Notes: generated by a model from the sequence alone, not told the origin. 64,000 nucleotides of DNA from an uncultured Maribacter sp. (GCF_947495965.1 NZ_CANMBB010000001.1:647728-711727), one strand, 5' to 3'; shown: positions 34,249-43,463, numbered from the stretch's first letter. Made by a program: numbers and translations.

Positions 34249-35382
34249 TTAACATACAGTTAAATATGCATAAGTATAAGAAAAACGAGCGCTTTCCGGA
34301 ACATGAAGAAGTATTCTATCTCCTTTTTTTAGCTTCCCAGAAGCCACCAATTCTTCTAACATTACATATATAGATGCAGCTCCTACATTACCTACATTCT
34401 CTAAATTTAAAAACCACTTATCCCAAGGAATTTCTACCCCTTGTAATTTAAGCTCTTCATAGAGGTTATCTTTGAAATAATAGGACGAAATATGAGGTAA
34501 ATAATAATCTACATCCTCTGGGCCAATATTATTTTTCTCAAAAGCTAATTTTAAACTATCCACACCTTTTACTAAGATATTTTCACCTAATAAACGTGTG
34601 TCTTGTTTCATAGCAAACAAGGATATTTTACCCCATTCTTTTGCAGGAAACTCGCTCCAAGGTTTTAGATTGCCATCTTCTAATTTGTCTGCTCCTGCAT
34701 ACATACATGCTTCTATCTCATGTGCGTAAGAGTAGCCTTCCATCCACTCTACTTTCAATGGAGTATTTCCTTTAGGTTCACTTTCTAAAAGAACAGCACC
34801 AGCACCATCCGATAGCATCCAACGTAAAAAATCTTTATTAAAAGCTAAAATAGGGCTATCTTCTAACTCACTAAGTTGCTCTACTTCATCTTCAAAAACA
34901 TCTGCTCGCATCCAACTAGAAGTTCTTTCAGAACCTGCGCATACAGCATTTTCTACTTGACCGGTTTTTATAGAAAGAAATCCAAATTTTAAAGCATTCA
35001 TTCCAGAACAACAAGCTCCAGACGGAGAATTTATTTCCATATTACCATTCTTTAAAAAACCATGTACCATAGAGGTATGAGAAGGTAATATTTGATCAGG
35101 ACTAGATGTTCCGCAAGACAACAATTGAATATCTTTTGTTGTAAAATTAGCATCACACAAATTCTCCACAGCCTCTTTTGTTAGCTGTGCATTATTATGG
35201 GTAACCTGGCCATTTTCATCAATGGCATAATATCTAGTTTTAATTTTATTGTTACGCAAAACAATACGTCTTGCTTTTGATGTTTTTCCTCCAATTTTTC
35301 CAAGTTTTTCTTCCATTTGATCATTATCAACTGGTTTGTTGGGTAAAAACTTAGATATTCTTGTTATGTATACTTCTTTCAT
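34249..35382 (-). CDS. darB: DarB: KSIII-type ketosynthase for dialkylresorcinol
   Basis: 377 residues of the FabH/KSIII family. The nucleophile Cys is in SPSGACCSGMNAL (about 122), the His in YYLPHISSYYF (about 297) and the Asn in NLENVGNVGAAS (about 330), so the Cys-His-Asn triad is present. The gene overlaps darA by four bases (ATGA), the arrangement found in dialkylresorcinol and flexirubin clusters, where DarB joins a beta-ketoacyl thioester to an enoyl thioester. The acid and resorcinol halves are then esterified. The assignment rests on family and on the darA neighbour. Confidence 0.88.
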   Translation of the reverse strand: MKEVYITRISKFLPNKPVDNDQMEEKLGKIGGKTSKARRIVLRNNKIKTRYYAIDENGQVTHNNAQLTKEAVENLCDANFTTKDIQLLSCGTSSPDQILPSHTSMVHGFLKNGNMEINSPSGACCSGMNALKFGFLSIKTGQVENAVCAGSERTSSWMRADVFEDEVEQLSELEDSPILAFNKDFLRWMLSDGAGAVLLESEPKGNTPLKVEWMEGYSYAHEIEACMYAGADKLEDGNLKPWSEFPAKEWGKISLFAMKQDTRLLGENILVKGVDSLKLAFEKNNIGPEDVDYYLPHISSYYFKDNLYEELKLQGVEIPWDKWFLNLENVGNVGAASIYVMLEELVASGKLKKGDRILLHVPESARFSYTYAYLTVC

Positions 35383-36308
35383 GAATTTTCCTTTAAATAA
35401 ACCGAAGAAAAATATTCTTTCTCTCTTTTTCTTTTAAGGTGCGTAGGCAAATAAGTCAACAAAAATACAATAAAAACTATTGGTGCAATAACCCAAATTG
35501 CAAATAATAAATAATACTTAAAAACCTTAAGGAATTTTACTCTTTTAGGTGCTCCAGACTTTCCTTTTTTTATGATAAGATTTGCCCACTTAGAAAAGAT
35601 AACATTCCCTCTTTCGTCTGTCATTACTAGATAAGGATTCACAATAACACCCCCAAGCTTTACAAATGTTTTTTGAAGTGTTGAAAAATCATTTTTTACT
35701 AATGCTTCTTTAATTGGCGCTCCATATTTATTTGCCTCTTTTATATCTTTATCTGATACCCCTGGTTTAGGAAAAATTCCTAAATAACGGTCTTTTTTAC
35801 CAGATAACATCCAGTATTCAATAGTTATAACACTAATGTGATTAATATGCTTATCTACAAAAGCTAAATGCCCAACCAAATTTGCATTAGCTTTTACTAA
35901 AAGTCTTTTTACTTTCTCTTGCGCTTGCAACCACATATTCCTACAAGCAACAACAGTTATAACAGGTGTATTACCCATTATTTTTTCTGCAAATTCTGAC
36001 TTTAAAAAAGAGTTTATAGGTATTGAAGGAGTTAAAAACCAAACTTGGTATCCTAAAACCACCAAATCAAAATCTTTATTTAAAATTTCTTCTGGAGGGG
36101 TTTCTATCTCTGAAGGTATTTGTAAAAAGGTCTCTGGAAAAACATCATAAAAACTATCTTTTCCCCAAGGAAATTTAAAAGGCTTTACGGGTTTTATTTC
36201 ATAATAGGTTACATTAATTTCTTCCTTAAAAATTGGGGTAATCATATTTTTAAGAATAGTTGTTAGCTGCCCTGTTTGAGAATAATGTATAACTAGTATT
36301 TCTTTCAT
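35379..36308 (-). CDS. darA: DarA: aromatase/cyclase-type partner in dialkylresorcinol synthesis
   Basis: 309 residues. The N terminus ILVIHYSQTGQLTTIL (4-19) has the flavodoxin-like phosphate loop (YSQTGQL), and DLVVLGYQVWFLTPS near 85-100 belongs to the same fold; the C terminus has one hydrophobic helix (about 275-297) with a basic tail, so it is likely membrane-bound. In the Dar route DarA is needed to turn the DarB product into the aromatic resorcinol. Whether it binds flavin is unknown. Overlaps darB and the acyltransferase gene by four bases each. Confidence 0.85.
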   Translation of the reverse strand: MKEILVIHYSQTGQLTTILKNMITPIFKEEINVTYYEIKPVKPFKFPWGKDSFYDVFPETFLQIPSEIETPPEEILNKDFDLVVLGYQVWFLTPSIPINSFLKSEFAEKIMGNTPVITVVACRNMWLQAQEKVKRLLVKANANLVGHLAFVDKHINHISVITIEYWMLSGKKDRYLGIFPKPGVSDKDIKEANKYGAPIKEALVKNDFSTLQKTFVKLGGVIVNPYLVMTDERGNVIFSKWANLIIKKGKSGAPKRVKFLKVFKYYLLFAIWVIAPIVFIVFLLTYLPTHLKRKREKEYFSSVYLKENS

Positions 36309-37192
36309 TCTACTTTTTTAGAATTCCAAAATTTAAAATAATTAAACCATTGTAAAGGATATTTTCCTAACATCCACTCTATACTTTCTGTGTATTCTTT
36401 TAATAAAGCTTGTGCATTCCTATTCTCTACTTTAGCTTTTCTTGCATATAAATGATAGTGTTTTTTAGTTTCTTTCATTACGTATACAAAAAGAACAGGA
36501 ACATTTAATCTAGATGCCATTAAGAAAGGTCCAGCAGGAAATTCTGCCTCATTTCCTAATAATTTTTCTGTTAGGGTTTTATTTCCTTCAAAATAACGAT
36601 CCCCTGTAAAACACACTAAACCTCCTTGATCAAGTGCTGTTTTTATTTCAAAAATATGACTTAAATCTTCATTAATAAGAATAAACTTAATTTTAGACTT
36701 TCCTGTTACACTTTCTAAATATTCTTTTATTTGTTCATGCTCGTTATCTGTGGTTACAAGATGAATTTGCGAATTATAATCTATTTCATCAAAAAAGAAA
36801 TCTGCTATTTCAAAATTTCCAACATGAGCGCTAATAAGAATACCTCCCCGCTTTTCTTTTAGAAGGTTATTTATTTCTTCTACACCATCAAACTCATAGG
36901 TAAACTTATTTCTTAAACCACTAGAAATAGCAACTTTATCTATTATAGTTTGCCCAAAAACATACGTATTCTTTAATATACTTATGGTACTTTTTAGGGT
37001 AGAATATTTTAAATGATTTTTAAAATAGTCATAACTAGATGTTCTACCTTCTCTTGAAAAGAAAAAGTAGTAAACAACAACAAAATTTAATATAAAGTAG
37101 GCAAAAGACAGACCTAAAGTTTTTATAAAAAAAACAAAGATTTTATACCCTAAAACGGTTCCTTTGGATTTTCCTTCCCACTTTTTTGCCAT
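36305..37192 (-). CDS. LpxL/HtrB-like lysophospholipid acyltransferase
   Basis: 295 residues. One N-terminal helix (about 25-48) anchors it. ILISAHVGNFEIADFFF near 115-131 carries the HX4E-type catalytic motif of lipid A late acyltransferases (His and Glu), and VCFTGDRYFEGNKT follows as in the family. In aryl polyene and flexirubin clusters such acyltransferases are thought to attach the polyene acid to a lipid or to the resorcinol. It overlaps darA by four bases and is seven bases upstream-ward of the ACP gene, which could supply its acyl donor. Confidence 0.88.
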   Translation of the reverse strand: MAKKWEGKSKGTVLGYKIFVFFIKTLGLSFAYFILNFVVVYYFFFSREGRTSSYDYFKNHLKYSTLKSTISILKNTYVFGQTIIDKVAISSGLRNKFTYEFDGVEEINNLLKEKRGGILISAHVGNFEIADFFFDEIDYNSQIHLVTTDNEHEQIKEYLESVTGKSKIKFILINEDLSHIFEIKTALDQGGLVCFTGDRYFEGNKTLTEKLLGNEAEFPAGPFLMASRLNVPVLFVYVMKETKKHYHLYARKAKVENRNAQALLKEYTESIEWMLGKYPLQWFNYFKFWNSKKVE

Positions 37193-37199
37193 TGCAATG

Positions 37200-37442
37200 T
37201 TAGCCTAATTTTTTCTCAATAAGGTCGTAAAAATGTTGTAATGTAGTAACGTTGATAAAGTCTTCACCAACAAGTTTTACTCCAAAATTAGACTCTACTG
37301 CAACCACAAGGTCTACAAAATCTAAACTATCTAATTCTAAAGTATCTTTAAGGTTAGCTTCTGGATGAATGTCATCTTGTTCTACCTCAAATTCGTCTAT
37401 AAGAAAGTCGTTTATCTTTTCAATAATAACTTCTTTATCCAT
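37200..37442 (-). CDS. Acyl carrier protein
   Basis: 80 residues, acidic, with the phosphopantetheine Ser in TLELDSLDFVDLVVAV (about 39). Lies four bases from the FabF-like gene and seven from the acyltransferase gene, so it probably feeds both. Second ACP of the cluster. Confidence 0.92.
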   Translation of the reverse strand: MDKEVIIEKINDFLIDEFEVEQDDIHPEANLKDTLELDSLDFVDLVVAVESNFGVKLVGEDFINVTTLQHFYDLIEKKLG

Positions 37443-37446
37443 CTAA

Positions 37447-38664
37447 TTATATTGTTTTTATTACAAGCGCAGAGTTTGTTCCTCCAAAGCCAAAAGAATT
37501 GGATAAAAATACATCAATTTTTTTATCTATGGTTTTGGTTACTAAATTTAATTTAGCGGAATCTTCATCTGTATTCTCTAAATTTATATTCGGGGCTACA
37601 AATGAGTTTTGCATCATTAGCATAGAGTATATTACCTCACTAGCACCAGCCATCCAACATTCATGGCCTGTCATAGATTTTGTTGAGCTTACTAATGGAC
37701 GATAATCTCCAAAAACTTCATGAATTGCCTTTGCCTCATTAGCATCTCCTACAGGAGTTGATGTAGCATGCGCATTTACATAATCTATTTGCGAAGCATT
37801 CATATTAGCGTCTTCTAAAGCTTTTTTCATTGCTTTAGATGGTCCATCAACGTTTGGTGTAGATATATGCCCCCCGTTTGAGGAGAAACCATAACCTACA
37901 ATCTCTCCTAAAATTGGAGCCCCTCTTTTTACCGCGGACTCATAGCTTTCTAATATTACAGTAGCACCACCACCGCTAGGCACAAGTCCACTCCTATCTT
38001 TATCAAAAGGTCTTGAAGCCTTTGTTGGGTTTTCATTATTTATTGCAAAAACACCCAATCCATCAAAACTAGCCATTGCCAAAGGGTTAATTTCTTGAGC
38101 ACCTCCTGAAATAATGCAGTCTTGCATACCACTTTTTATTAAATGATACGCCATTCCTATAGCATGAGACCCACTTGCGCAAGCCGCACTCACAGTAAAA
38201 TTAATTCCTGTTAATTTAAATATTGTAGAAAGGTTCATGGTTATGGTAGAATTCATAGCTTTAAAAATTGCACCAGAACCAACAAGGGTAGTATCTTTTT
38301 TTTCTCTAACCGTATCTATAGAATCTATTACAGATTTGGCCGTACTATCATTACCATAAATAACTCCTACTTCATTTGCATCTAAAAAATCTTGTGAAAT
38401 TTTTGCATTAGCAAGGGCCTCCTGTGTTGCAGCATAAGCATAAGCACCTTCCTGACCTAAACTAATACGTTGTCGTCTAGAAAGCTCTTTTTTAAGATTT
38501 GGAGAATCTACCATACCAGTAATCGGAGATCTATATCCAAGATCTTCTCTCTCTTGATCAAAAGCAATTCCAGATTTACCTTCATATAAGGAAGATTTTA
38601 CCTCCTCTAGATTTTTGCCTATACAAGAGTAAATACCCATTCCCGTTATTACAACTCTTCTCAT
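37447..38664 (-). CDS. FabF-like beta-ketoacyl-ACP synthase
   Basis: 405 residues, full length. The nucleophile Cys is in VSAACASGSHAIG (about 167), the first His in NAHATSTPVGD (about 306) and the second in KSMTGHECWMAGA (about 338). The GHECWMAG wording is typical of ketosynthases from aryl polyene-like clusters. It is followed by an ACP gene and preceded by FabG, so these three with the hotdog pair form a minimal polyene-forming set. Confidence 0.92.
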   Translation of the reverse strand: MRRVVITGMGIYSCIGKNLEEVKSSLYEGKSGIAFDQEREDLGYRSPITGMVDSPNLKKELSRRQRISLGQEGAYAYAATQEALANAKISQDFLDANEVGVIYGNDSTAKSVIDSIDTVREKKDTTLVGSGAIFKAMNSTITMNLSTIFKLTGINFTVSAACASGSHAIGMAYHLIKSGMQDCIISGGAQEINPLAMASFDGLGVFAINNENPTKASRPFDKDRSGLVPSGGGATVILESYESAVKRGAPILGEIVGYGFSSNGGHISTPNVDGPSKAMKKALEDANMNASQIDYVNAHATSTPVGDANEAKAIHEVFGDYRPLVSSTKSMTGHECWMAGASEVIYSMLMMQNSFVAPNINLENTDEDSAKLNLVTKTIDKKIDVFLSNSFGFGGTNSALVIKTI

Positions 38665-38679
38665 TACCTACAAACTCAT

Positions 38680-39432
38680 TTAAGAGTATATCCCTCCATT
38701 TATATTAATAACTTCTCCTGTAATATAAGAAGCTTTTTTAGAAATTAAAAAAGAAACTAAATCTGCTACTTCTTGAGCTTCCCCAAATCTATTGGCAGGA
38801 ATCATTCTTTTTAATTCTTTTTCATCTAATTCTCCGGTCATATCTGTTTTAATAAAACCAGGAGCTACAGCATTTACAGTAACGTTTCTTTTAGCAACTT
38901 CTTGTGCCAATGCTTTGGTTGCTGCAATAATTGCTCCTTTTGCAGCAGAATAATTTGTTTGACCCGGAGTACCCTTAAGACCAGATACTGAAACCATATT
39001 TACAATTCTTCCGTATTTATTTACAAGCAATTTTTGAATTAGGTGATTGGTGACATTAAAAAAGCCATTTAAACTTGTATTAATAACACTAGACCAGTCT
39101 TCTGGTTTCATCCACATAAATAGACCGTCTTTTGTTATTCCCGCATTATTAACTACAGCTTCAATAATTGCATTTTCATTTGCTTCTTGCCAAGCATCTA
39201 AACGCGCTTTTACTTCTTCTAAATTTCCAACATTAAATTGAATAATTTCTCCGGAACCACCAGCATTCTCAACTTCTTTTAAAGTGTCTTCTGCTGCTGT
39301 TTGGTTACTATTATAATTGATTAGAATTTTATATTCAGAATCTTTAGCTAGCTGAATACAAACAGCTTTTCCTATTCCACGAGATCCTCCAGTTACAAGA
39401 GCATATTTTTTAGGCGCAATTTTCTCCTTCAT
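38680..39432 (-). CDS. fabG: 3-oxoacyl-ACP reductase (FabG-like)
   Basis: 250 residues of the short-chain dehydrogenase family. NADPH-binding TGGSRGIGKAV is at 15-25, NNAGITKDG near 92-100, and the catalytic Ser (MVSVSG) and Tyr-x-x-x-Lys (YSAAKGA) near 146-165. It reduces beta-ketoacyl-ACP to the hydroxy form. In an aryl polyene cluster it acts with the dehydratases in every cycle. Housekeeping FabG is expected elsewhere. Confidence 0.92.
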   Translation of the reverse strand: MKEKIAPKKYALVTGGSRGIGKAVCIQLAKDSEYKILINYNSNQTAAEDTLKEVENAGGSGEIIQFNVGNLEEVKARLDAWQEANENAIIEAVVNNAGITKDGLFMWMKPEDWSSVINTSLNGFFNVTNHLIQKLLVNKYGRIVNMVSVSGLKGTPGQTNYSAAKGAIIAATKALAQEVAKRNVTVNAVAPGFIKTDMTGELDEKELKRMIPANRFGEAQEVADLVSFLISKKASYITGEVININGGIYS

Positions 39433-39454
39433 TTATTTATGATGCTTTCTAAAA

Positions 39455-40585
39455 TTATTTACTAGTATCCACAAAGTTTTCTGCATTCTGAAACCATTTA
39501 CCTCCTAGAGCTTCTCCTTTTTCATTAATAAAGCCCCACTTTTTGTTAGACTTTACTTTGGCTAAACCATTAATAAAACCTTTTTTAAATCCAGACATTA
39601 CAAAAGAAAACCCACCAGATATATCATACTCCATAGGTATTACTAATGTTCCAGATGTATTTACAAATCCCCATTTTTTATCTCTTACTGGAGCCAAACC
39701 TTTATCTCCAAAGATTTCTGCATCTCTATAATCAAAAGGAATTACCTCTTCTCCTTTTTCATTGATATAACCCCAAGATTTTCCTTTTAAAACTGGTGCT
39801 AATCCATCAACAAAAGCTTTTACTTTATTAAAAGTTGGCTCTATAACCCATTCTCCGCTTGCATTAATAAAGCCCCAAGTTTTTCCTTTTCTAGCATAGG
39901 TAAGTTTAGATGAAGAATGAAAGTCCCATATTTTAGTAGCACCAGGTACAACTTGTAATTTACCGTTAACAATAACACCAAAATCTTCTCCTTTTCTTGC
40001 CCATATACCATTGCTATTATACTTACTTATTTCTTTATAATCTGCAGGTATAACTAGCTCTCCTTTTTTATTTATAAGCCCCCAAGACTCTCCAATTTTT
40101 ACCTTAGCATGACCTTCCCAAAAGTTTTTTATTACTGTATATTTAGGTTCTAAAATAAGTTTTCCATCAGTTCCTAAAATCCCTATTCTATCTCCTTTTT
40201 TAAATAATGCAACACCATCATTAAAATCATAATACTTATCTGGTATTGGGGTTTCTAATTGTTTCCCAGTACCATCTACATATTTCCAAATTTCATTACT
40301 ATAAACCAAAGCGTATCCAGAATTAAATCTCTTTACTTTATCGTATTCTGGTTTAATTACCCATTCTCCTTTTGCATTAATAAAACCCCACTTATCATCT
40401 TTTCTAGCAGCTGCATATTTTCCCGAGAAGCTTGCAGCTTTTTCAAATTGAGGCTCAATTACATATACCCCAGATTTATTAATATACCCAAATAAATCAT
40501 TCTCTCTAACCAACGCAAGTTCTTGCGCATAGAAAGAAGAAACTGATAATAAAATAGTTAAAATGAATAAAAACCCCTTTTTCAT
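39455..40585 (-). CDS. Exported WG-repeat protein
   Basis: 376 residues. A signal peptide ends FYAQ (about residue 21). The mature part is about ten WG repeats of roughly 33 residues each, with repeats such as KWGFINAKGEWVIKP, SWGLINKKGELVIP and TWGFINASGEWVIEP. WG (KWG) repeats form a beta-structured domain that usually binds proteins or carbohydrates; enzymatic activity is not expected. Placed between FabG and the ammonia lyase with a six-base gap to the latter, it is a regular though unexplained passenger of such clusters. It could be a periplasmic scaffold for pigment assembly. Confidence 0.85.
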   Translation of the reverse strand: MKKGFLFILTILLSVSSFYAQELALVRENDLFGYINKSGVYVIEPQFEKAASFSGKYAAARKDDKWGFINAKGEWVIKPEYDKVKRFNSGYALVYSNEIWKYVDGTGKQLETPIPDKYYDFNDGVALFKKGDRIGILGTDGKLILEPKYTVIKNFWEGHAKVKIGESWGLINKKGELVIPADYKEISKYNSNGIWARKGEDFGVIVNGKLQVVPGATKIWDFHSSSKLTYARKGKTWGFINASGEWVIEPTFNKVKAFVDGLAPVLKGKSWGYINEKGEEVIPFDYRDAEIFGDKGLAPVRDKKWGFVNTSGTLVIPMEYDISGGFSFVMSGFKKGFINGLAKVKSNKKWGFINEKGEALGGKWFQNAENFVDTSK

Positions 40586-40590
40586 AATTT

Positions 40591-42117
40591 TTAGTTTTCG
40601 TTGTTAATAATAAAATCTTTTACTTGATTAACAAAAGGATACATAACAAGATCCTCTTTAAACGGGGGAACAATTTTTCTTATTTTAGAATATAAAGCTT
40701 TAGTTTTAGAAGAAACTTTATCCTGAACTCCTAAATACTCTATTGCTTGTGTTATAGTAATTAACTCTATTGCCATAACCTCAAAAGCATTTTCTATTAC
40801 TTTTTTGGTTATTAAGGCCGCATTAGTACCCATACTAACAATATCTTGATTGTCATTGTTATTTGGTATACTGTGCACATACATAGGGTTAGACAACATT
40901 TGGTTTTCTGCAGTAGTAGAAGTTGCTGTAAACTGTACTCCCTGCATTCCAAAGTTTAAACCTAATTCTCCTAAATTAACAAAAGGCGGAAGTATATCAT
41001 TCAACTTAGAGTTCATTAAATAATTTAGTTGTCTTTCTGCCAACATACTGGTTTTAGCAACTACTATTTTTAGCTTATCCATCTCTAAAGAAACATAATC
41101 TCCATGGAAATTTCCGCCATGATAAACATGCTTTTTCTCTACATTAACAATAGGATTATCATTTGCAGAGTTTACTTCTTCTATCATTATTTTTTCTACA
41201 CCATTTAAAGTGTCTAAAACTGGTCCTAATATTTGTGGTACACACCTAATAGAATAGTACTCTTGCACTTTTTCTTCAAAAACGGAGACACCATCATTAT
41301 TGGTATATAAATGATGTTCTCTTTTTCTTGTTAACTGACTATCTTTTAAATGGCTACGCATAGAACGTGCAATTTCTCGCTGTCCTTTATGCATTTTAGT
41401 ATTATTTAGCTCTTCTGATAAATGATCGTCATAAGCTTGCATTATTTCATTTATAGCAGAAGAAGAAGAAATCATCCACTCTAAAAGTCTACGAGTGTAT
41501 ATAGTATTTACAATACCAATACCCGTCATTACAGAAGTACCATTAATAAGTCCTAGACCTTCTCTAAGTTCTACAGAAATTGGTTGTAAACCTTCCTTTT
41601 TAAATATTTCTTCTGTTGTTTTTCTTTCGCCTTTATAAAAAACTTCACCTTCTCCTATTAAAACCAGAGCTAAATGTGCTAATTGAACTAAATCTCCACT
41701 AGCACCAACACCACCATGTTCATAAATTAACGGAGTTATATCTCTATTAATTAATTCTATCATTAGCTCAACAACAGAAATATGAATTCCAGAATTCCCT
41801 AAGCTCAATGTGTTAATCCTTGCAAGCATTGCTGCTTTTACATATTTTGGTGCTATTGGGTTTCCTGTTCCAGAAGCATGACTTCTTATAAGATTGTATT
41901 GTAATTTAATTCTTTCAGAATCTTTAATCTTATACTGAGCCATTGGCCCAAATCCTGTATTTACTCCGTAGATTACTTTATTCTGAGAAAATTCTTTTAA
42001 AAAATTATGACTTTCATTAATAGTAGCTACAACTTTTGGGTCTATAGTTAACTTTTCTCCTTTGAAAATTACATTATAAAACTCTGTAATTCCTAACTTT
42101 CCTTTAATTTTTGGCAT
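40591..42117 (-). CDS. MIO-dependent aromatic amino acid ammonia lyase (tyrosine-type likely)
   Basis: 508 residues. The prosthetic MIO group forms from Ala-Ser-Gly at 139-141 in GGVGASGDL. The substrate loop reads LIRSHASGTG (Ser79-His80), resembling histidine lyases, but the C-terminal motif NNDNQDIVSMG has Gln where histidine ammonia lyases have the histidine-binding Glu, as tyrosine and phenylalanine lyases do. It lies at the head of a flexirubin cluster, where such enzymes make 4-hydroxycinnamate (or cinnamate) as the aryl starter. Tyrosine as substrate is the best reading; HAL activity is less likely. First gene of the operon, 62 bases from a strong promoter. Confidence 0.86.
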   Translation of the reverse strand: MPKIKGKLGITEFYNVIFKGEKLTIDPKVVATINESHNFLKEFSQNKVIYGVNTGFGPMAQYKIKDSERIKLQYNLIRSHASGTGNPIAPKYVKAAMLARINTLSLGNSGIHISVVELMIELINRDITPLIYEHGGVGASGDLVQLAHLALVLIGEGEVFYKGERKTTEEIFKKEGLQPISVELREGLGLINGTSVMTGIGIVNTIYTRRLLEWMISSSSAINEIMQAYDDHLSEELNNTKMHKGQREIARSMRSHLKDSQLTRKREHHLYTNNDGVSVFEEKVQEYYSIRCVPQILGPVLDTLNGVEKIMIEEVNSANDNPIVNVEKKHVYHGGNFHGDYVSLEMDKLKIVVAKTSMLAERQLNYLMNSKLNDILPPFVNLGELGLNFGMQGVQFTATSTTAENQMLSNPMYVHSIPNNNDNQDIVSMGTNAALITKKVIENAFEVMAIELITITQAIEYLGVQDKVSSKTKALYSKIRKIVPPFKEDLVMYPFVNQVKDFIINNEN

Positions 42118-42167
42118 CTAATGTTGGCTATACTTAAATAAGCGGCAATTTATAAATAAAAATGATT

Positions 42168-42184
42168 AATTTGCTGTGCAAATT
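42168..42184. promoter_or_regulatory. Palindrome between divergent pigment genes
   Basis: AATTTGC, spacer TGT, GCAAATT: a perfect 7-base inverted repeat in the 103-base divergent region between the ammonia lyase and the flavin-enzyme gene. It overlaps the minus-strand -7 box and a near-consensus plus-strand -7 box (TTAATTTG, 42166-42173), so a dimeric regulator here could control both directions at once. Confidence 0.5.
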
Positions 42185-42207
42185 TACATTATTTAATAAA
42201 TATCCAA
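42179..42207 (-). promoter_or_regulatory. Promoter of the pigment operon
   Basis: On the minus strand: TTG (42207-42205), 18 bases, then TAAATTTG (42186-42179), an exact match to the Bacteroidota -33/-7 pattern. It would start transcription near 42172 and give a leader of about 55 bases before the ammonia lyase ATG at 42117. The -7 box lies in the palindrome. Confidence 0.7.
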
Positions 42208-42220
42208 TTTAATCTGTAAG

Positions 42221-43459
42221 ATGATTCAAGAAAATGTTGAAGTATTAATAATAGGAGCAGGACCATCTGGCTCAGTAGCAGCTTCCTATTTGCACAACAA
42301 TGGCTTTAAAGTAAAGGTTGTAGAAAAAAGCACATTCCCTAGATTTGTAATTGGAGAAAGTCTTCTACCAAGATGTATGGATCATTTTGATGAAGTAGAT
42401 TTATTACAACCCTTAAAAGATTTTGGGTTTGAAGTTAAATCTGGTGCTAGATTTATGAGAGGGGAAGAAATTTGTAACTTCGACTTTGCAAAAAAACACG
42501 GCGAAGGTTGGGATTGGACATGGCAAGTACCTAGAGCAGATTTTGATACTATATTAACCAATACATTAATAGAAAGAGGCGTAGATATTGCTTTTGAACA
42601 AGAAGTTACAGATGTAGTTATTACAGACGAAGGCTCTACAATTAGCATAAAAAATAATAAAGGTGAAATATCTAAAATTTTTGCCAAGTTTATTATTGAC
42701 TCTAGTGGATATGGCAGAGTATTACCAAGATTACTAGACTTAGATAAACCATCTCCACTACCAAAACACTCTTCTATATTTGCGCATGTAAATGACCCTA
42801 AACGCCCTGAAGGGGTAGAAGGCACCCTAATAACGTTTGATGTTTTGAGTAAAGAAACCTGGCTGTGGGTAATTCCTTTTTCTAATGGACGCACAAGTAT
42901 TGGTCTTGTAGGACCCACAGAATATATGGATTCTTTTAAAGGGACAAACGAAGAGAAATTAAAAGAAATAATAAATCTCTCTACGTACTATAGAGACCGT
43001 TTTGATGGAGTAGATATTAACTTTGAACCAAAACTTATTAAAAATTACTCTAAATCTGTAAAACAAATTTATGGTAAAGGATATGCTCTTACCGGAAATA
43101 GTGCAGAATTTTTAGACCCTGTATTTTCTTCTGGTGTAACTTTCGCAACCGAATCTGCTTTACTTGCAGCAAAATTGGCTGCAAAAGAACTAAAAGGAGA
43201 AAATGTTAATTGGGAAGTAGACTACTATGAATACATAAAAGAAGGTGTAGATGTATTTTCTACCTATGTAAAAGAATGGTATACTGGAAACTTACAAAAA
43301 ATATTTTTTCACAGACCAGAAAATCCTGAAATAAAAAAGCAAATATGTGCCGTACTAGCTGGGTATGTTTGGGATAAAACTAACCCTTTTGTAAAAAATC
43401 ATAACCGTTTGGTAAGAACTGTTGCAAAGGTAATAGATATGGAAAACCAAACCGTGTAA
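42221..43459 (+). CDS. Flavin-dependent halogenase/hydroxylase-like oxidoreductase
   Basis: 412 residues. The FAD fold begins LIIGAGPSGSVAAS (8-21). FPRFVIGESLLP (about 47-58) and WLWVIPFSNGR (near 214-224) match the conserved blocks of flavin-dependent halogenases (the WxWxIP motif) and related monooxygenases. Chlorinated flexirubins are known, so halogenation of the aryl ring is a strong possibility, but many cluster oxidoreductases with these motifs only hydroxylate. Transcribed away from the pigment operon across a shared regulatory region and ended by its own terminator. No flavin reductase gene is seen nearby. Confidence 0.85.
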   Translation: MIQENVEVLIIGAGPSGSVAASYLHNNGFKVKVVEKSTFPRFVIGESLLPRCMDHFDEVDLLQPLKDFGFEVKSGARFMRGEEICNFDFAKKHGEGWDWTWQVPRADFDTILTNTLIERGVDIAFEQEVTDVVITDEGSTISIKNNKGEISKIFAKFIIDSSGYGRVLPRLLDLDKPSPLPKHSSIFAHVNDPKRPEGVEGTLITFDVLSKETWLWVIPFSNGRTSIGLVGPTEYMDSFKGTNEEKLKEIINLSTYYRDRFDGVDINFEPKLIKNYSKSVKQIYGKGYALTGNSAEFLDPVFSSGVTFATESALLAAKLAAKELKGENVNWEVDYYEYIKEGVDVFSTYVKEWYTGNLQKIFFHRPENPEIKKQICAVLAGYVWDKTNPFVKNHNRLVRTVAKVIDMENQTV

Positions 43460-43463
43460 TAAC

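Noticed and set aside
42382-42918. 178-codon minus-strand frame inside the flavin-enzyme gene
   Set aside because: Antisense shadow; the plus-strand protein has clear FAD and halogenase-like motifs.
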